Part shown: positions 1-7,939 of the stretch, in pieces
Layout: each line of letters begins with the position of its first letter
Position numbering within the stretch: position 1 is the first letter of the stretch
Source of the DNA: Actinomycetes bacterium
Lineage (GTDB): Bacteria; Actinomycetota; Actinomycetes; Mycobacteriales; Mycobacteriaceae
Reading direction: 5' to 3'
Length of the DNA stretch: 64,000 bases
NCBI GenBank assembly: GCA_023461275.1
Contig: JAEYMI010000029.1
Location: 16,298 to 80,297, forward strand
The notes under the pieces: model-generated
The model's input: the letters and a program-made list of their open reading frames with translations, nothing else
Told to the model about the DNA's origin: nothing
Database searches by the model: none
Made by a program: the position numbers and the translations under genes

Positions 1-988
1 CGACGGAATCGATATTCGTCTTGTCTATGAATGCCGGGCCGGTCAGCACGGCCTGCCCGCCGCCGATGGTGTCGCCGTTGTTCAGGTAAAGCCAGAGTGA
101 ATCGACCGCCAGATAGCCCTGCAGCCAAGGCTGTTGGTCGATGGCCCACACGACCTGGTCGTTCTTGATCGCCTTGACCAGTTCGCCGTTGGTGTCGAAC
201 GTTGCGATCTTGGCGGAACTGTTCGCGGCGCCCTTCGCATCGACGGCTGTCAGCGCGATCGATGCGTCGAGGGCCATGATGTGGTCGATGGCTGGATCTT
301 GTTGCAGCTTTGCGGTGATGGCCGCATTGACCGACGGCATGTCCGCGCTGTTGACATTGATCCGCTCGACGCTTCCGCCGGTGAAGCCCTTTTCGACTCC
401 GGCGCAACGTGATTCGAGGGAAACGTTGCCCTGCTCGTGAATCACGCAGAGCACCTTCTTGGCGCCGTCGGAGGTAAGTCGTCGTCCGGCGGCCTCGCCG
501 GCGATAGTCTCGTCCTGACCGAAGTACTGTTGCACCCCGAGCTCTTTCCAGCGGTCGTAGCCGGCGTTCAGGCCGACCACCGGGATTCCGGCTTGACGGG
601 CACGGGCGACGGCGGGCGCCATGGCGTCGGGCTTCGCGAGGGTCACCGCGATTCCGTTGACCTTGGTGTCGATCGCGGTCTGAATGTTGTTGGCCTGATT
701 GGGTGCCTGCGGGTCCGCAGAGTATCGGAGCTCAACGTTGTCCTTCTTGGCAGCCGTCTCTGCTCCTTTCTGGACGAGATCCCAGAATGCGTTGCCGGGT
801 ACGCCGTGAGTGATCATTGCGATGGTCACCCGGGGAGTGTCCACCGATCCGCCGCCACCGATACCGTTGCCGCTGTTGTCGGGCTTTCCGCCGGTGCTCG
901 AGCAGGCGGATACAGCCAGGGTCAGCGCTGTGGCGATGCACACTGCCGTACCCACGATGCGGCGACGTTGCCGCGATGTTGATGTCAT
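1..988 (-). CDS. Sugar ABC transporter substrate-binding lipoprotein (3' end outside window)
   Basis: The reading frame runs from ATG at 988 off the left edge without a stop, so the C-terminus is missing. The N-terminus has an Arg-rich segment, a hydrophobic stretch and a lipobox ending LAVSAC, followed by a Ser/Gly-rich linker, as in an exported lipoprotein. The body resembles periplasmic-binding-protein type 1 (ribose/LacI-like) receptors, with segments like VTIAMITHG, NGIAVTLAKPDA and GIPVVGLNAG. It would capture a sugar or polyol outside the cell for an ABC importer whose other genes probably lie to the left. It is the third gene of the operon that begins at 3228. The ligand cannot be read from the sequence; the neighbouring enzymes suggest an inositol-like polyol. 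Confidence 0.85.
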   Translation of the reverse strand, partial: MTSTSRQRRRIVGTAVCIATALTLAVSACSSTGGKPDNSGNGIGGGGSVDTPRVTIAMITHGVPGNAFWDLVQKGAETAAKKDNVELRYSADPQAPNQANNIQTAIDTKVNGIAVTLAKPDAMAPAVARARQAGIPVVGLNAGYDRWKELGVQQYFGQDETIAGEAAGRRLTSDGAKKVLCVIHEQGNVSLESRCAGVEKGFTGGSVERINVNSADMPSVNAAITAKLQQDPAIDHIMALDASIALTAVDAKGAANSSAKIATFDTNGELVKAIKNDQVVWAIDQQPWLQGYLAVDSLWLYLNNGDTIGGGQAVLTGPAFIDKTNIDSV

Positions 989-1034
989 GATCTTCTAGCT
1001 CCTTGTCCGAGGTCCGTGTCAGAGTCCGGCGTCT

Positions 1035-2006
1035 TTAGAACTCGGCCGGCAGAAGGCCGATGCCGGCGAAGTAGTCGCGGGTACGGGTGGCGATCTGCTT
1101 GGCAGATCCGGGTGGCGCGGGATACATATCCTGCTCGATGATGAGTCGCAGATCGCGGCCCAGCGCCGCGAGGTCCTTCAGCAGGGGCTCCATGGTGGGA
1201 ATGCCGAGTGGTGGTTCGACCATTGCTCCGCGTTGTACTGCCTCGTAGAACCCGACTTTGTCGGCCCGCGCCTGTGCCGCTACCCCGGGGTCGACCTGCT
1301 TGAGGTGAACATAGCTGATCCGGTCCGGATGGCGGGCGACGATCTCGCTGTTGTCACCTGAGCAGTAGGACACATGTCCGGTGTCCAGACATAGGGAAAC
1401 CGTTGCCGGGTCGGTGTTCTGGAGGAATCGCTCGATGAACTCCTGGGTGTCGACGTGTGTGTCCACGTGTGGGTGGAAGCCTTGGACGGCAGCGAACTCG
1501 TCGGCGATCATTCGGCCCAGAGCGCTGTGGCCTTCGGTGAGCGAGCGCCATTCCTCGGCGGTCAGTTCAGCGGGTTGAGTGAGAGCACCGGTGTGCAGGT
1601 CGGTGTACTGCTCGGGGAGCACGACGAGGTGATGCACTTCGAACTCGGCCAGCAGTGCGCAGACCTCGAAAGCGTCCTTGCGTGCCTGTTCGAGGCTGTC
1701 CTTGCCGCGATGCAATGCGGTCCCGACGGTTCCGCCGGTCAGGCTCAGTCCTCGTTGGCCGAGCTCGTCCCGCAGCCGTTCGGGATCGGTGGGCAGATAG
1801 CCGTAGGGCCCGAGTTCGATTGTCCGATAGCCGGATTCGGCAACCTCGTCGAGGAAGGTGCTCCAGTGCGGCTGTCGCGGATCGTCGGGAAACCAGATGC
1901 CCCAGGAATCGGGAGCCGTTCCCAGGCTGAGGCGCGCGAAGGTCGGATCGGCGGCCGGTTGGAGGGAGGTGGCGGGTTGGATGGAAGTGGCGGTGTCGTT
2001 GGTCAT
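1035..2006 (-). CDS. Sugar phosphate isomerase/epimerase family TIM-barrel protein (IolE/IolH-like)
   Basis: A 323-aa xylose-isomerase-like TIM barrel. Visible family traits are the early GTAPDSWGIWF segment, typical of inosose-dehydratase-like proteins, the metal-site segment LCLDTGH and a late IIEQDMY stretch carrying a likely metal-binding Glu. Such enzymes isomerise or dehydrate keto-sugars or inososes in the cytoplasm. I chose ATG 2006 because GTGAGGA lies at SD distance; ATG 2024, six codons upstream, is the alternative. The frame is open much further upstream but there overlaps the preceding dehydrogenase gene. The gene is 46 nt downstream of the Gfo/Idh gene and 46 nt upstream of the binding-protein gene, so the three are probably one transcript. 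The inositol link is inference. Confidence 0.8.
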   Translation of the reverse strand: MTNDTATSIQPATSLQPAADPTFARLSLGTAPDSWGIWFPDDPRQPHWSTFLDEVAESGYRTIELGPYGYLPTDPERLRDELGQRGLSLTGGTVGTALHRGKDSLEQARKDAFEVCALLAEFEVHHLVVLPEQYTDLHTGALTQPAELTAEEWRSLTEGHSALGRMIADEFAAVQGFHPHVDTHVDTQEFIERFLQNTDPATVSLCLDTGHVSYCSGDNSEIVARHPDRISYVHLKQVDPGVAAQARADKVGFYEAVQRGAMVEPPLGIPTMEPLLKDLAALGRDLRLIIEQDMYPAPPGSAKQIATRTRDYFAGIGLLPAEF

Positions 2007-2052
2007 GATGTCCTCACGTGTCATGTGGAAGGGAAGGCGTCGGGCGGCTGCC

Positions 2053-3228
2053 TCAGACGGAAGCCGGCTGATCGACGGAGACGGGCGACCCGGATCGATC
2101 TGCCTCCTGGGCGGCGTCGACGGCGCGCATGACGCGCAGCGCCGACGGAAAGTCGGTGTCCATCGGCTCACCGGCGAGGATGCAGCGGACGAAATGCTGG
2201 ATCTCGGCAACGAACGCCTCCGCGTAGCCGGTGCCGACCCCGCCGCCGGGCATCGCGGCGACGTCGCTGAAATACCGATGCTGCGGCCCGGTGAAGACTC
2301 GCCGCGGGCCGCTGAGCGGGCCGGTCTCATCATTGATGAACACATGGAACTCGCCTGCCGAGATCGAGTCGAACCGGGCATGACCATCCGAGCCGTGCAC
2401 TTCGATACCCAGCGAATTGGGAATGCCGGTCGCTACCCGGTTGACGTGTATCTGGCCGACGGCGCCATTCTCCAATTCGACGGTGAGCAGCGCGATGTCG
2501 TCGGTATCAACGACGCCGAACTCGGTGGAACCCGGTATCGGCCTGCGGTCGATGACGGTGCGCAACGATGACGACACGATTCGCCGGATGGGGCCGGCCA
2601 CGTGCTGCACGGTATCCAGGGCATGGGTTCCGATGTCGATGAGTGCGCCGGCGCCGGCGGTGTCCTTCGCGTAGCGCCAGCTGAACGGTGCATCCGGTGA
2701 TGAGCCGTAATCCGCGTTGTACCACGCGGTGAAACTCTGGACTTCGCCGATGGTGCCGGCCTCGACGAGATCGTGGACTGCTGCCAGACCCGGGAGTCGG
2801 CGGAACGAGAATCCCACTCCAGAGATCGCGTCGGACTGCTCTGCCAAGTCCACAAGCGCTTCGGCCTCGGAGGCGCTTCGGCCGATGGGCTTCTCGGCAA
2901 GCACATGCTTTCCGGATCGCAGGATGGCCGGCAAGACGTCGCTGTGCACGCTATTGGGCAGGGCGACACTGACCGCGTCGATGGTCGGATCGTTGAGAAC
3001 CTCGGCGACGTCGGCCGTCGCATGCGTGTATCCGTAACGATCAGCGGTCCGACGTGCGAGTTCGACGTTGGGATCGACCACCGTCACCAACTCGATGTCG
3101 ACGTCCTCGAGTCCGTGGGCCATCGAGACGTTCCGGAAACCGAATGCGTGCGCCTGTCCGGCGGCGCCGGCACCGACAAGTGCGACTCGAAGTGAGCGGC
3201 GGCCGGAGGACTTGTGTGGTGAAGACAT
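2053..3228 (-). CDS. Gfo/Idh/MocA family NAD(P)-dependent oxidoreductase
   Basis: A 391-aa protein with an N-terminal Rossmann fold (GAGAAG at residues 19-24), the family EKP motif (AEKPIG, with the catalytic Lys) and the GALIDIGTHALD segment, whose Asp/His pair is the usual catalytic element. The family oxidises or reduces sugars and polyols, including myo-inositol and its epimers. ATG 3228 is preceded by AGAAAGG. It is the first gene of the leftward operon with the TIM-barrel enzyme and the binding protein. Its promoter region contains two copies of a LacI-type palindrome, so the divergent LacI regulator probably controls it. The substrate is not determined. Confidence 0.85.
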   Translation of the reverse strand: MSSPHKSSGRRSLRVALVGAGAAGQAHAFGFRNVSMAHGLEDVDIELVTVVDPNVELARRTADRYGYTHATADVAEVLNDPTIDAVSVALPNSVHSDVLPAILRSGKHVLAEKPIGRSASEAEALVDLAEQSDAISGVGFSFRRLPGLAAVHDLVEAGTIGEVQSFTAWYNADYGSSPDAPFSWRYAKDTAGAGALIDIGTHALDTVQHVAGPIRRIVSSSLRTVIDRRPIPGSTEFGVVDTDDIALLTVELENGAVGQIHVNRVATGIPNSLGIEVHGSDGHARFDSISAGEFHVFINDETGPLSGPRRVFTGPQHRYFSDVAAMPGGGVGTGYAEAFVAEIQHFVRCILAGEPMDTDFPSALRVMRAVDAAQEADRSGSPVSVDQPASV

Positions 3229-3280
3229 GGGTAGTGACCTTTCTGAGTCAGGGCGAGTGTGAAGTACCGTGGACCAAACC

Positions 3281-3292
3281 TGGAACGTTCCA
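3281..3292. promoter_or_regulatory. LacI-type operator, copy 1
   Basis: Perfect 12-bp palindrome TGGAACGTTCCA with the central CG step typical of LacI/GalR operators. It sits 53 nt upstream of the dehydrogenase start, placing it in that gene's promoter or leader. Confidence 0.7.
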
Positions 3293-3458
3293 ACAGTGGG
3301 AAATGTAACCTGTGTCTCACTGAGAGTCAACGAATTTGTCAGGACATGGGGACGAAGTGTCGCTTCAGCAGGCCAAAGGAGCGGCTCGGCGGTTCCGGAT
3401 CGTTCGTATGGCATGCTGTACAACGCGGCACCCAGGCACTGGTGCACGGCGTGAGCGC

Positions 3459-3470
3459 GGGAACGTTCCA
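3459..3470. promoter_or_regulatory. LacI-type operator, copy 2
   Basis: GGGAACGTTCCA; the central ten bases GGAACGTTCC are identical to copy 1. It lies 66 nt upstream of the lacI start, suggesting autoregulation. Centre-to-centre distance to copy 1 is 178 bp, close to 17 turns of B-DNA. Confidence 0.7.
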
Positions 3471-3535
3471 CATAACGTCGACGGTGCGCAGGAGCCTTAG
3501 GTGCGCAGGTGAGTTACCAGTAGCGGAGAGGACTC

Positions 3536-4606
3536 GTGGTGAGTGATCCCAACAACGGTATTCGCCGCGATCGGCCGACGATCGTGGACGTTGCGCATCG
3601 TGCCGGGGTCTCGAAGTCGCTGGTTTCGCTGGTCCTGCGTGGTCAATCGGGTGCGAGTCCGGAGAACCGTGCTGCTGTCTTGAAAGCGGTCGATGAGCTG
3701 GGATACCGTGCCAATGGCGCGGCGAGGTCGTTGGCGCAGCAACGAACCCACACCATTGGTGCCGTCGTCAGCGATATGCGCAACCCGTGGTTCATCGATC
3801 TCCTCGACACCGTCCGTTTCGAGCTCGCCGAACGCGGGCTGAACCTTTTCCTCTCCGAGGACTATGAGCTCGCCACCAACGGCTCGGTCCTCGACGCGTT
3901 CGTAGAGGCCCGCGTCGACGGCCTGCTGTGCCTGGGCACATTGCCGCAGTCCGGGCATCTCAACGCCACCGCAGAGGTGTTGCCCACGGTGGTGGCAGCC
4001 GGCCGCGAGCCTGATCTGGCAAACGTCGACATTGTCAGCGGTGACGATCTGGCGGGTGCGGCGTCGGCAGTGGATCACCTTGTCACACTGGGGCATCAAC
4101 ACATTGCGCACCTGGCGGGCACCGGACGCGCCGCAGACCTCCGGGTTGACGGATATCGACGCCGGATGTCCGAACTCGGATTCGAGGATGGCATCCAGGT
4201 CGCGATCAGCGATCGGAGCGAAACCGGCGACCGTGCCGCCGCGAATCGGTTACTCGACGCGGCCACGCCGCCGTCGGCGATCATCGCCAACAATGATTAC
4301 GCGGCGCTCATCGTGATGTCGTGTGCCCGTGAGCGCGGACTGGCGGTGCCCGACGACCTCAGCGTAATCGGCTATGACAACACATCTTTCGCCCGACTCG
4401 GCTATATCGGCTTGACCACGGTGGACAACAACTATGCGCAGCTGGGCAAGCTCGCCGTGGAGCGACTCGTCACGCGCATAGCCGAGCCCAACGTGCCTCG
4501 AACCGTGACACTGCTTGATCCGACGGTCATCGCACGACGGACGACGGCGGCGCCGGGTGCGCGTGATAGAACTCCAGATGCGCTCGCGCCGCCGCATCCC
4601 AGGTGA
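3536..4606 (+). CDS. LacI family transcriptional regulator
   Basis: A 356-aa regulator. The N-terminal LacI helix-turn-helix (PTIVDVAHRAGVSKSLVSLV, about residues 14-33) is followed by the hinge and a type-1 periplasmic-binding effector domain (AVVSDMRNPWFIDLL, the ANNDYAALIVM segment, VIGYDNTSFA). GTG 3536 is preceded by GGAGAGG; GTG 3539 is an equivalent alternative. It is divergent from the sugar operon and two palindromes lie between them, so it most likely represses that operon and itself. Its 3' end overlaps the convergent glycosyltransferase gene by 80 nt, and the last residues (Ala/Pro/Arg-rich) look like a read-on tail. Confidence 0.9.
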   Translation: MVSDPNNGIRRDRPTIVDVAHRAGVSKSLVSLVLRGQSGASPENRAAVLKAVDELGYRANGAARSLAQQRTHTIGAVVSDMRNPWFIDLLDTVRFELAERGLNLFLSEDYELATNGSVLDAFVEARVDGLLCLGTLPQSGHLNATAEVLPTVVAAGREPDLANVDIVSGDDLAGAASAVDHLVTLGHQHIAHLAGTGRAADLRVDGYRRRMSELGFEDGIQVAISDRSETGDRAAANRLLDAATPPSAIIANNDYAALIVMSCARERGLAVPDDLSVIGYDNTSFARLGYIGLTTVDNNYAQLGKLAVERLVTRIAEPNVPRTVTLLDPTVIARRTTAAPGARDRTPDALAPPHPR

Positions 4607-5657
4607 GTGACCGCGCCAATTCGATGCCGGCGTCGTGACGCCGAGCATCAGGCGTCCGGGCTTCCAGCAGTCGTGCCGCCAGCTCGTCGACGTCGGATGC
4701 GTAGGTCACGCTGTCGCCGAACACTTCTCGCAGAATAGGCAGCTCACGAGCGACGACCGGGCGACCTGCCGAAAGCGCTTCCATCGCGGCCAGGCCGAAG
4801 CCCTCCTTCGTCGACGGGAAGGCGAACACCTCGCACGCGGCGACCAGCGACGGCAACTCGTCGTCGGGGACAGTACCCAAGACGATCGGGTCAACGCCGA
4901 GTTCGGCTGCCACCCGGTCGAATTCGTCCCGATACCCCCGATAGTCGAACAGCGTCTCCCCGCCGGCAAACACCAGCGACAGACCCGGATCCTGTTCGCG
5001 CACCGCCGCGAAGGCCGACACGAGATCGATGCTGCCCTTGCGGGGCTCGATACCGCCGACAGCCAGCACATACCGTCCCAGCTGCTGTCCCCAGCGATTC
5101 CGTGCATCCGCACCACCGTCCGATGCGGCAGCGGAAAAACGTTCGAAGTCAACCCCATTGGGAATCACTGTCGGCGACAATCCCCACCCGGCGCGCACCT
5201 CGTCGGCGACGGCACGTGACACGCAGATCCGGGCATACGGGTTCACGACGGCCTTCTCGTGACACTCCACCAGGATCGGCGTGGTGAACTGATCGAGATG
5301 ATGGATGGTGCGGATGCATATCCCGACGGCGTTCGCGCTGATGCAGTCCTGGGCATGGACGACGTCGTAGGCGCCGTGGTCTGAGGTGTGGTGGTCGAAT
5401 GCCGATCGCATCGCGGCGATCGATCGCACGATTCGCTCGGTGACCGACTCGCCGGGCACGTCCGGAAACGGGATCAGGCGTTGTCGCACAGCCGGATCGA
5501 CGCTGCGAAAGAAGCCTTCGTCGCCGCCGCGAGCCAAGCTCCACACCGTGACGTCGACGCCGAGTCGCGACAAGGCCTCGGCGAGATGCAAGGTGTGCAC
5601 CACGCCACCGCGGGGCTTGGTGGAGTAGGTCAGCATCGCGACGCGCACCGTCGTCAC
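4527..5657 (-). CDS. MSMEG_0565-type glycosyltransferase (GT4 fold)
   Basis: A 376-aa GT-B fold glycosyltransferase. The start has the acceptor-side segment STKPRGGVVHT, and the C-terminal half has GGIEPRKGS and EGFGLAAMEALSAGRPVVA, the GT4 nucleotide-sugar site with its two Glu residues. It is the last gene of the nit-type operon: GTG 5657 overlaps the preceding stop as GTGA. Position and type match the glycosyltransferase named after MSMEG_0565 in the conserved mycobacterial/cyanobacterial nitrilase neighbourhood. Donor and acceptor are unknown. The 3' end overlaps lacI by 80 nt tail to tail. Confidence 0.85.
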   Translation of the reverse strand: MTTVRVAMLTYSTKPRGGVVHTLHLAEALSRLGVDVTVWSLARGGDEGFFRSVDPAVRQRLIPFPDVPGESVTERIVRSIAAMRSAFDHHTSDHGAYDVVHAQDCISANAVGICIRTIHHLDQFTTPILVECHEKAVVNPYARICVSRAVADEVRAGWGLSPTVIPNGVDFERFSAAASDGGADARNRWGQQLGRYVLAVGGIEPRKGSIDLVSAFAAVREQDPGLSLVFAGGETLFDYRGYRDEFDRVAAELGVDPIVLGTVPDDELPSLVAACEVFAFPSTKEGFGLAAMEALSAGRPVVARELPILREVFGDSVTYASDVDELAARLLEARTPDARRHDAGIELARSLTWDAAARAHLEFYHAHPAPPSSVVR

Positions 5658-6502
5658 CCCTTCGGTCCGGCGGGACGTGGACCGTAGATCGCCGGGCGTA
5701 GTTCCTCGAGATGGTTGAGAACCCTTCGAGCACGCGATATCTCGGCCTGGACGTCGACCTCGGCTCGCGCCAGACCACCTTTGGATCGGGTGGTGGTCAC
5801 GATGTCACCGCCCGGACCAACGATCTTCGCCTGACCCAGAAACTGCAACGACCCGGTGATGCCGGTGAGGTTCGACGACACCACGAACACCTGATTCTCC
5901 GCGGCCCGCGCGCAGTCATACAGGTCGAACAAGCGTGACTGTCGGTCGGCGGGCAGTCGAGCGGCCCGGTCGGTGACGCTCGCCGGCCACGCCGACAACG
6001 CGGCGATGATGTGCGCGCCGTCGAGCGCGAGCGTGCGTGCGGACTCGGGGAAGGTTTTGTCGTAGTCGATGAGCATCCCGATCCGGCCTACCGGAGTGTC
6101 GAAGGCGTGAAACGATTCTCCCGCAGCGTAAGCGCGGGATTCGCCGGCCGGCTGATGGACCTTACGGTGCGATCCGAGCACCCCGTCACCGCTGACGCAC
6201 AGCGCTGCGTTGTAGCGGGTATCCCCGGCGGCCTCGGTGAAGCCGATGCACACGGTCATCGGCCCGGCCGCGGCGGCAATCGCCTTGAGCTCGGGCCCGT
6301 CCGGGTCCAGCGCCGGTGGCAGGTCGTCGAGATCGGGCTCGCGGAGATTGCCGATGTATCCGCCGAGTGTGGCGTCGGGAAACACCAGCAGCTCCACCCC
6401 GTCGGCGGCCGCTGACTCGATGATCCCGACCGCCTTGGACACACCACGCTCGACGTCGCGTCCGAAGTTGGCGGCCAACGCACCCAACGTCACCGTGCTC
6501 AT
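5654..6502 (-). CDS. Nitrilase-fold (carbon-nitrogen hydrolase) protein lacking the catalytic Cys
   Basis: A 282-aa nitrilase-superfamily protein, clearly a paralogue of the nitrilase at 12138-13040. Shared segments include GGYI/GGYL, HRKVHQP against YRKVHQP, and DTPVGR. The Glu-Lys-Cys triad is changed: FPDATLGGY has Asp43 where the paralogue has Glu42, Lys114 is kept, and LIDYDKTFPE has Asp146 where the paralogue has Cys153 (QICYDKAFPE). The codon is GAC in the given sequence. Without the nucleophile it should not work as a standard nitrilase or amidase; it could be a scaffold, a binding subunit or an enzyme with altered chemistry. ATG 6502; it sits 30 nt after the GNAT-AIRS gene and overlaps the glycosyltransferase start. 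Confidence 0.88.
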   Translation of the reverse strand: MSTVTLGALAANFGRDVERGVSKAVGIIESAAADGVELLVFPDATLGGYIGNLREPDLDDLPPALDPDGPELKAIAAAAGPMTVCIGFTEAAGDTRYNAALCVSGDGVLGSHRKVHQPAGESRAYAAGESFHAFDTPVGRIGMLIDYDKTFPESARTLALDGAHIIAALSAWPASVTDRAARLPADRQSRLFDLYDCARAAENQVFVVSSNLTGITGSLQFLGQAKIVGPGGDIVTTTRSKGGLARAEVDVQAEISRARRVLNHLEELRPAIYGPRPAGPKG

Positions 6503-6532
6503 GAGGTCACCGTGGTCATGGCAACAATTCCA

Positions 6533-7939
6533 TCAGGCGGCGCCCAGGCCGGTCACCGTCGACACCACTCCGACGGTGACCAACCCGTCGGGCCAGCGCA
6601 GTCGCACACCGGGTTCGGCGATCAGGCGGCCACAGGACGAGGTGGTCGTCAGCCCGGTGCCACCAACCGTCGGCGCCCCGCGGTCAGCCATCAGCATCGC
6701 GTAGCCGGGAAAGCAGGTCAGCCATGACCCCATGTCGGCGCCGGCCGGCCGCGGTACAGCTGCCACCTCGAGTTCGGCGCCGGTACCCGATGCCTCGGCG
6801 AGCATCCCGAGCGTTCCGACGATGCCCGCCATGCTGACGTCTTTCGCTGCAGCAGGGCGTAATTCGCGGACCAGGCCCACCATCCGGGCCAGCTCGTCGG
6901 CCGTGCGGCCGCTGGTGGAATCCCACTGACGACCCTGGTAGCCCGGACGCCACGACCCACTCAGGTCGGCGACGAGCGACACCGTGTCGCCCACCCGGCC
7001 GCCGCCGGCGCGGACCGGATCGGCGCTCTGTCCGAGCGCGGTCACCGACAACGCGGCATGCACCCCGACCTGTGTGTGCCCGCCGAGTACCGGTGTGCGC
7101 CAGGCCTGCGCGGCCGACGAGATGCCGCGCACGATGCGGCGCAGATGCGAAGTGGTCGGTGCGGCAACCGAATCCAGCAGGCCGACCGGCGTGGCACCCA
7201 TGGCGGACAGATCGTTGATGTTGACCAGCACCGAACACCACCCGGCCCATTCGGGATCGCGTTCGGCCATCGCCGGAACGATGGCATCGCATGCCGCAAC
7301 GAGATCGGAATTCGGTACCGGCGCACCATCGTCGCCGCGAAAGCCGATGCCGCCCAGCCCGCCCGGCTGTAATGCGAACGGTTCCAGAACCTCTGCGAGC
7401 ATCGCCTTGGTGGAGTCCGACGCATACTGGGTGCGACCGATCGGCCACTGCATGAACCGGTGCGCCCGCCCCCGAATCTCCGGTCCCGCACCCCGATCGT
7501 GCCAGCCCAGTCCGATGAACAGCGGGCGGAACCGGTCCTGCACAGTGGCATCGAACCGCAACGCGCCCAACGACTCCACGTGCGCACACGCGGCCCGCAC
7601 CAGTGCCGCGCCGACGCCGGGACCCGCCGAACGGTCGCCGACGACCAGCCTGCTGCCGGCCCACCAACCGATATCTTCAGCGCTGCACGGTGATACGCGG
7701 ACTCCGCCGATCACCACGCCATCAGCGTTGCGTGCCACCAGCACGGCCGTACGTGGGTCGTCATCGATGTCGTCGCGATCGGTTCCGTCGAACAGCTGCT
7801 GCCGATCGACGAATTCCGCATGGCGCAGTGCGTAGTACGCGTCCAGCGAGACCGCGTCGTCGGCGATGGAGACCAAGAAATCCGAGGTCGCGCGCACCCG
7901 GGTGCCGGCCAGGATAGACAGGTCGTCGAGCATTGTCAT
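6533..7939 (-). CDS. MSMEG_0567/Sll0787-type fusion of GNAT acetyltransferase and AIR synthase-like domains
   Basis: A 468-aa two-domain protein. Residues about 1-170 look like a GNAT N-acetyltransferase (VIGGVRVSP, then GPGVGAALVRAACAH as acetyl-CoA loop). Residues about 180-468 look like a PurM/AIR-synthase-related ATP-binding domain (VLVNINDLSAMGATPVGLLD, AGIVGTLGMLAEASG). In the related Pseudomonas nit cluster, as I recall, these are two genes, nitE and nitF; here they are one chain, as in the MSMEG_0567 family. ATG 7939 shares its A with the upstream TGA (TGATG), a coupling start; ATG 7933 is two codons inside. The substrate is unknown. Confidence 0.85.
   Translation of the reverse strand: MTMLDDLSILAGTRVRATSDFLVSIADDAVSLDAYYALRHAEFVDRQQLFDGTDRDDIDDDPRTAVLVARNADGVVIGGVRVSPCSAEDIGWWAGSRLVVGDRSAGPGVGAALVRAACAHVESLGALRFDATVQDRFRPLFIGLGWHDRGAGPEIRGRAHRFMQWPIGRTQYASDSTKAMLAEVLEPFALQPGGLGGIGFRGDDGAPVPNSDLVAACDAIVPAMAERDPEWAGWCSVLVNINDLSAMGATPVGLLDSVAAPTTSHLRRIVRGISSAAQAWRTPVLGGHTQVGVHAALSVTALGQSADPVRAGGGRVGDTVSLVADLSGSWRPGYQGRQWDSTSGRTADELARMVGLVRELRPAAAKDVSMAGIVGTLGMLAEASGTGAELEVAAVPRPAGADMGSWLTCFPGYAMLMADRGAPTVGGTGLTTTSSCGRLIAEPGVRLRWPDGLVTVGVVSTVTGLGAA

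Larger units (their letters stand above)
3229..3535. other. Divergent promoter region, sugar operon / lacI
   Basis: A 307-base gene-free interval between the divergent dehydrogenase and LacI genes. It carries two copies of GGAACGTTCC (3282-3291 and 3460-3469), one near each gene start. I see no credible small ORF in it. Confidence 0.7.
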
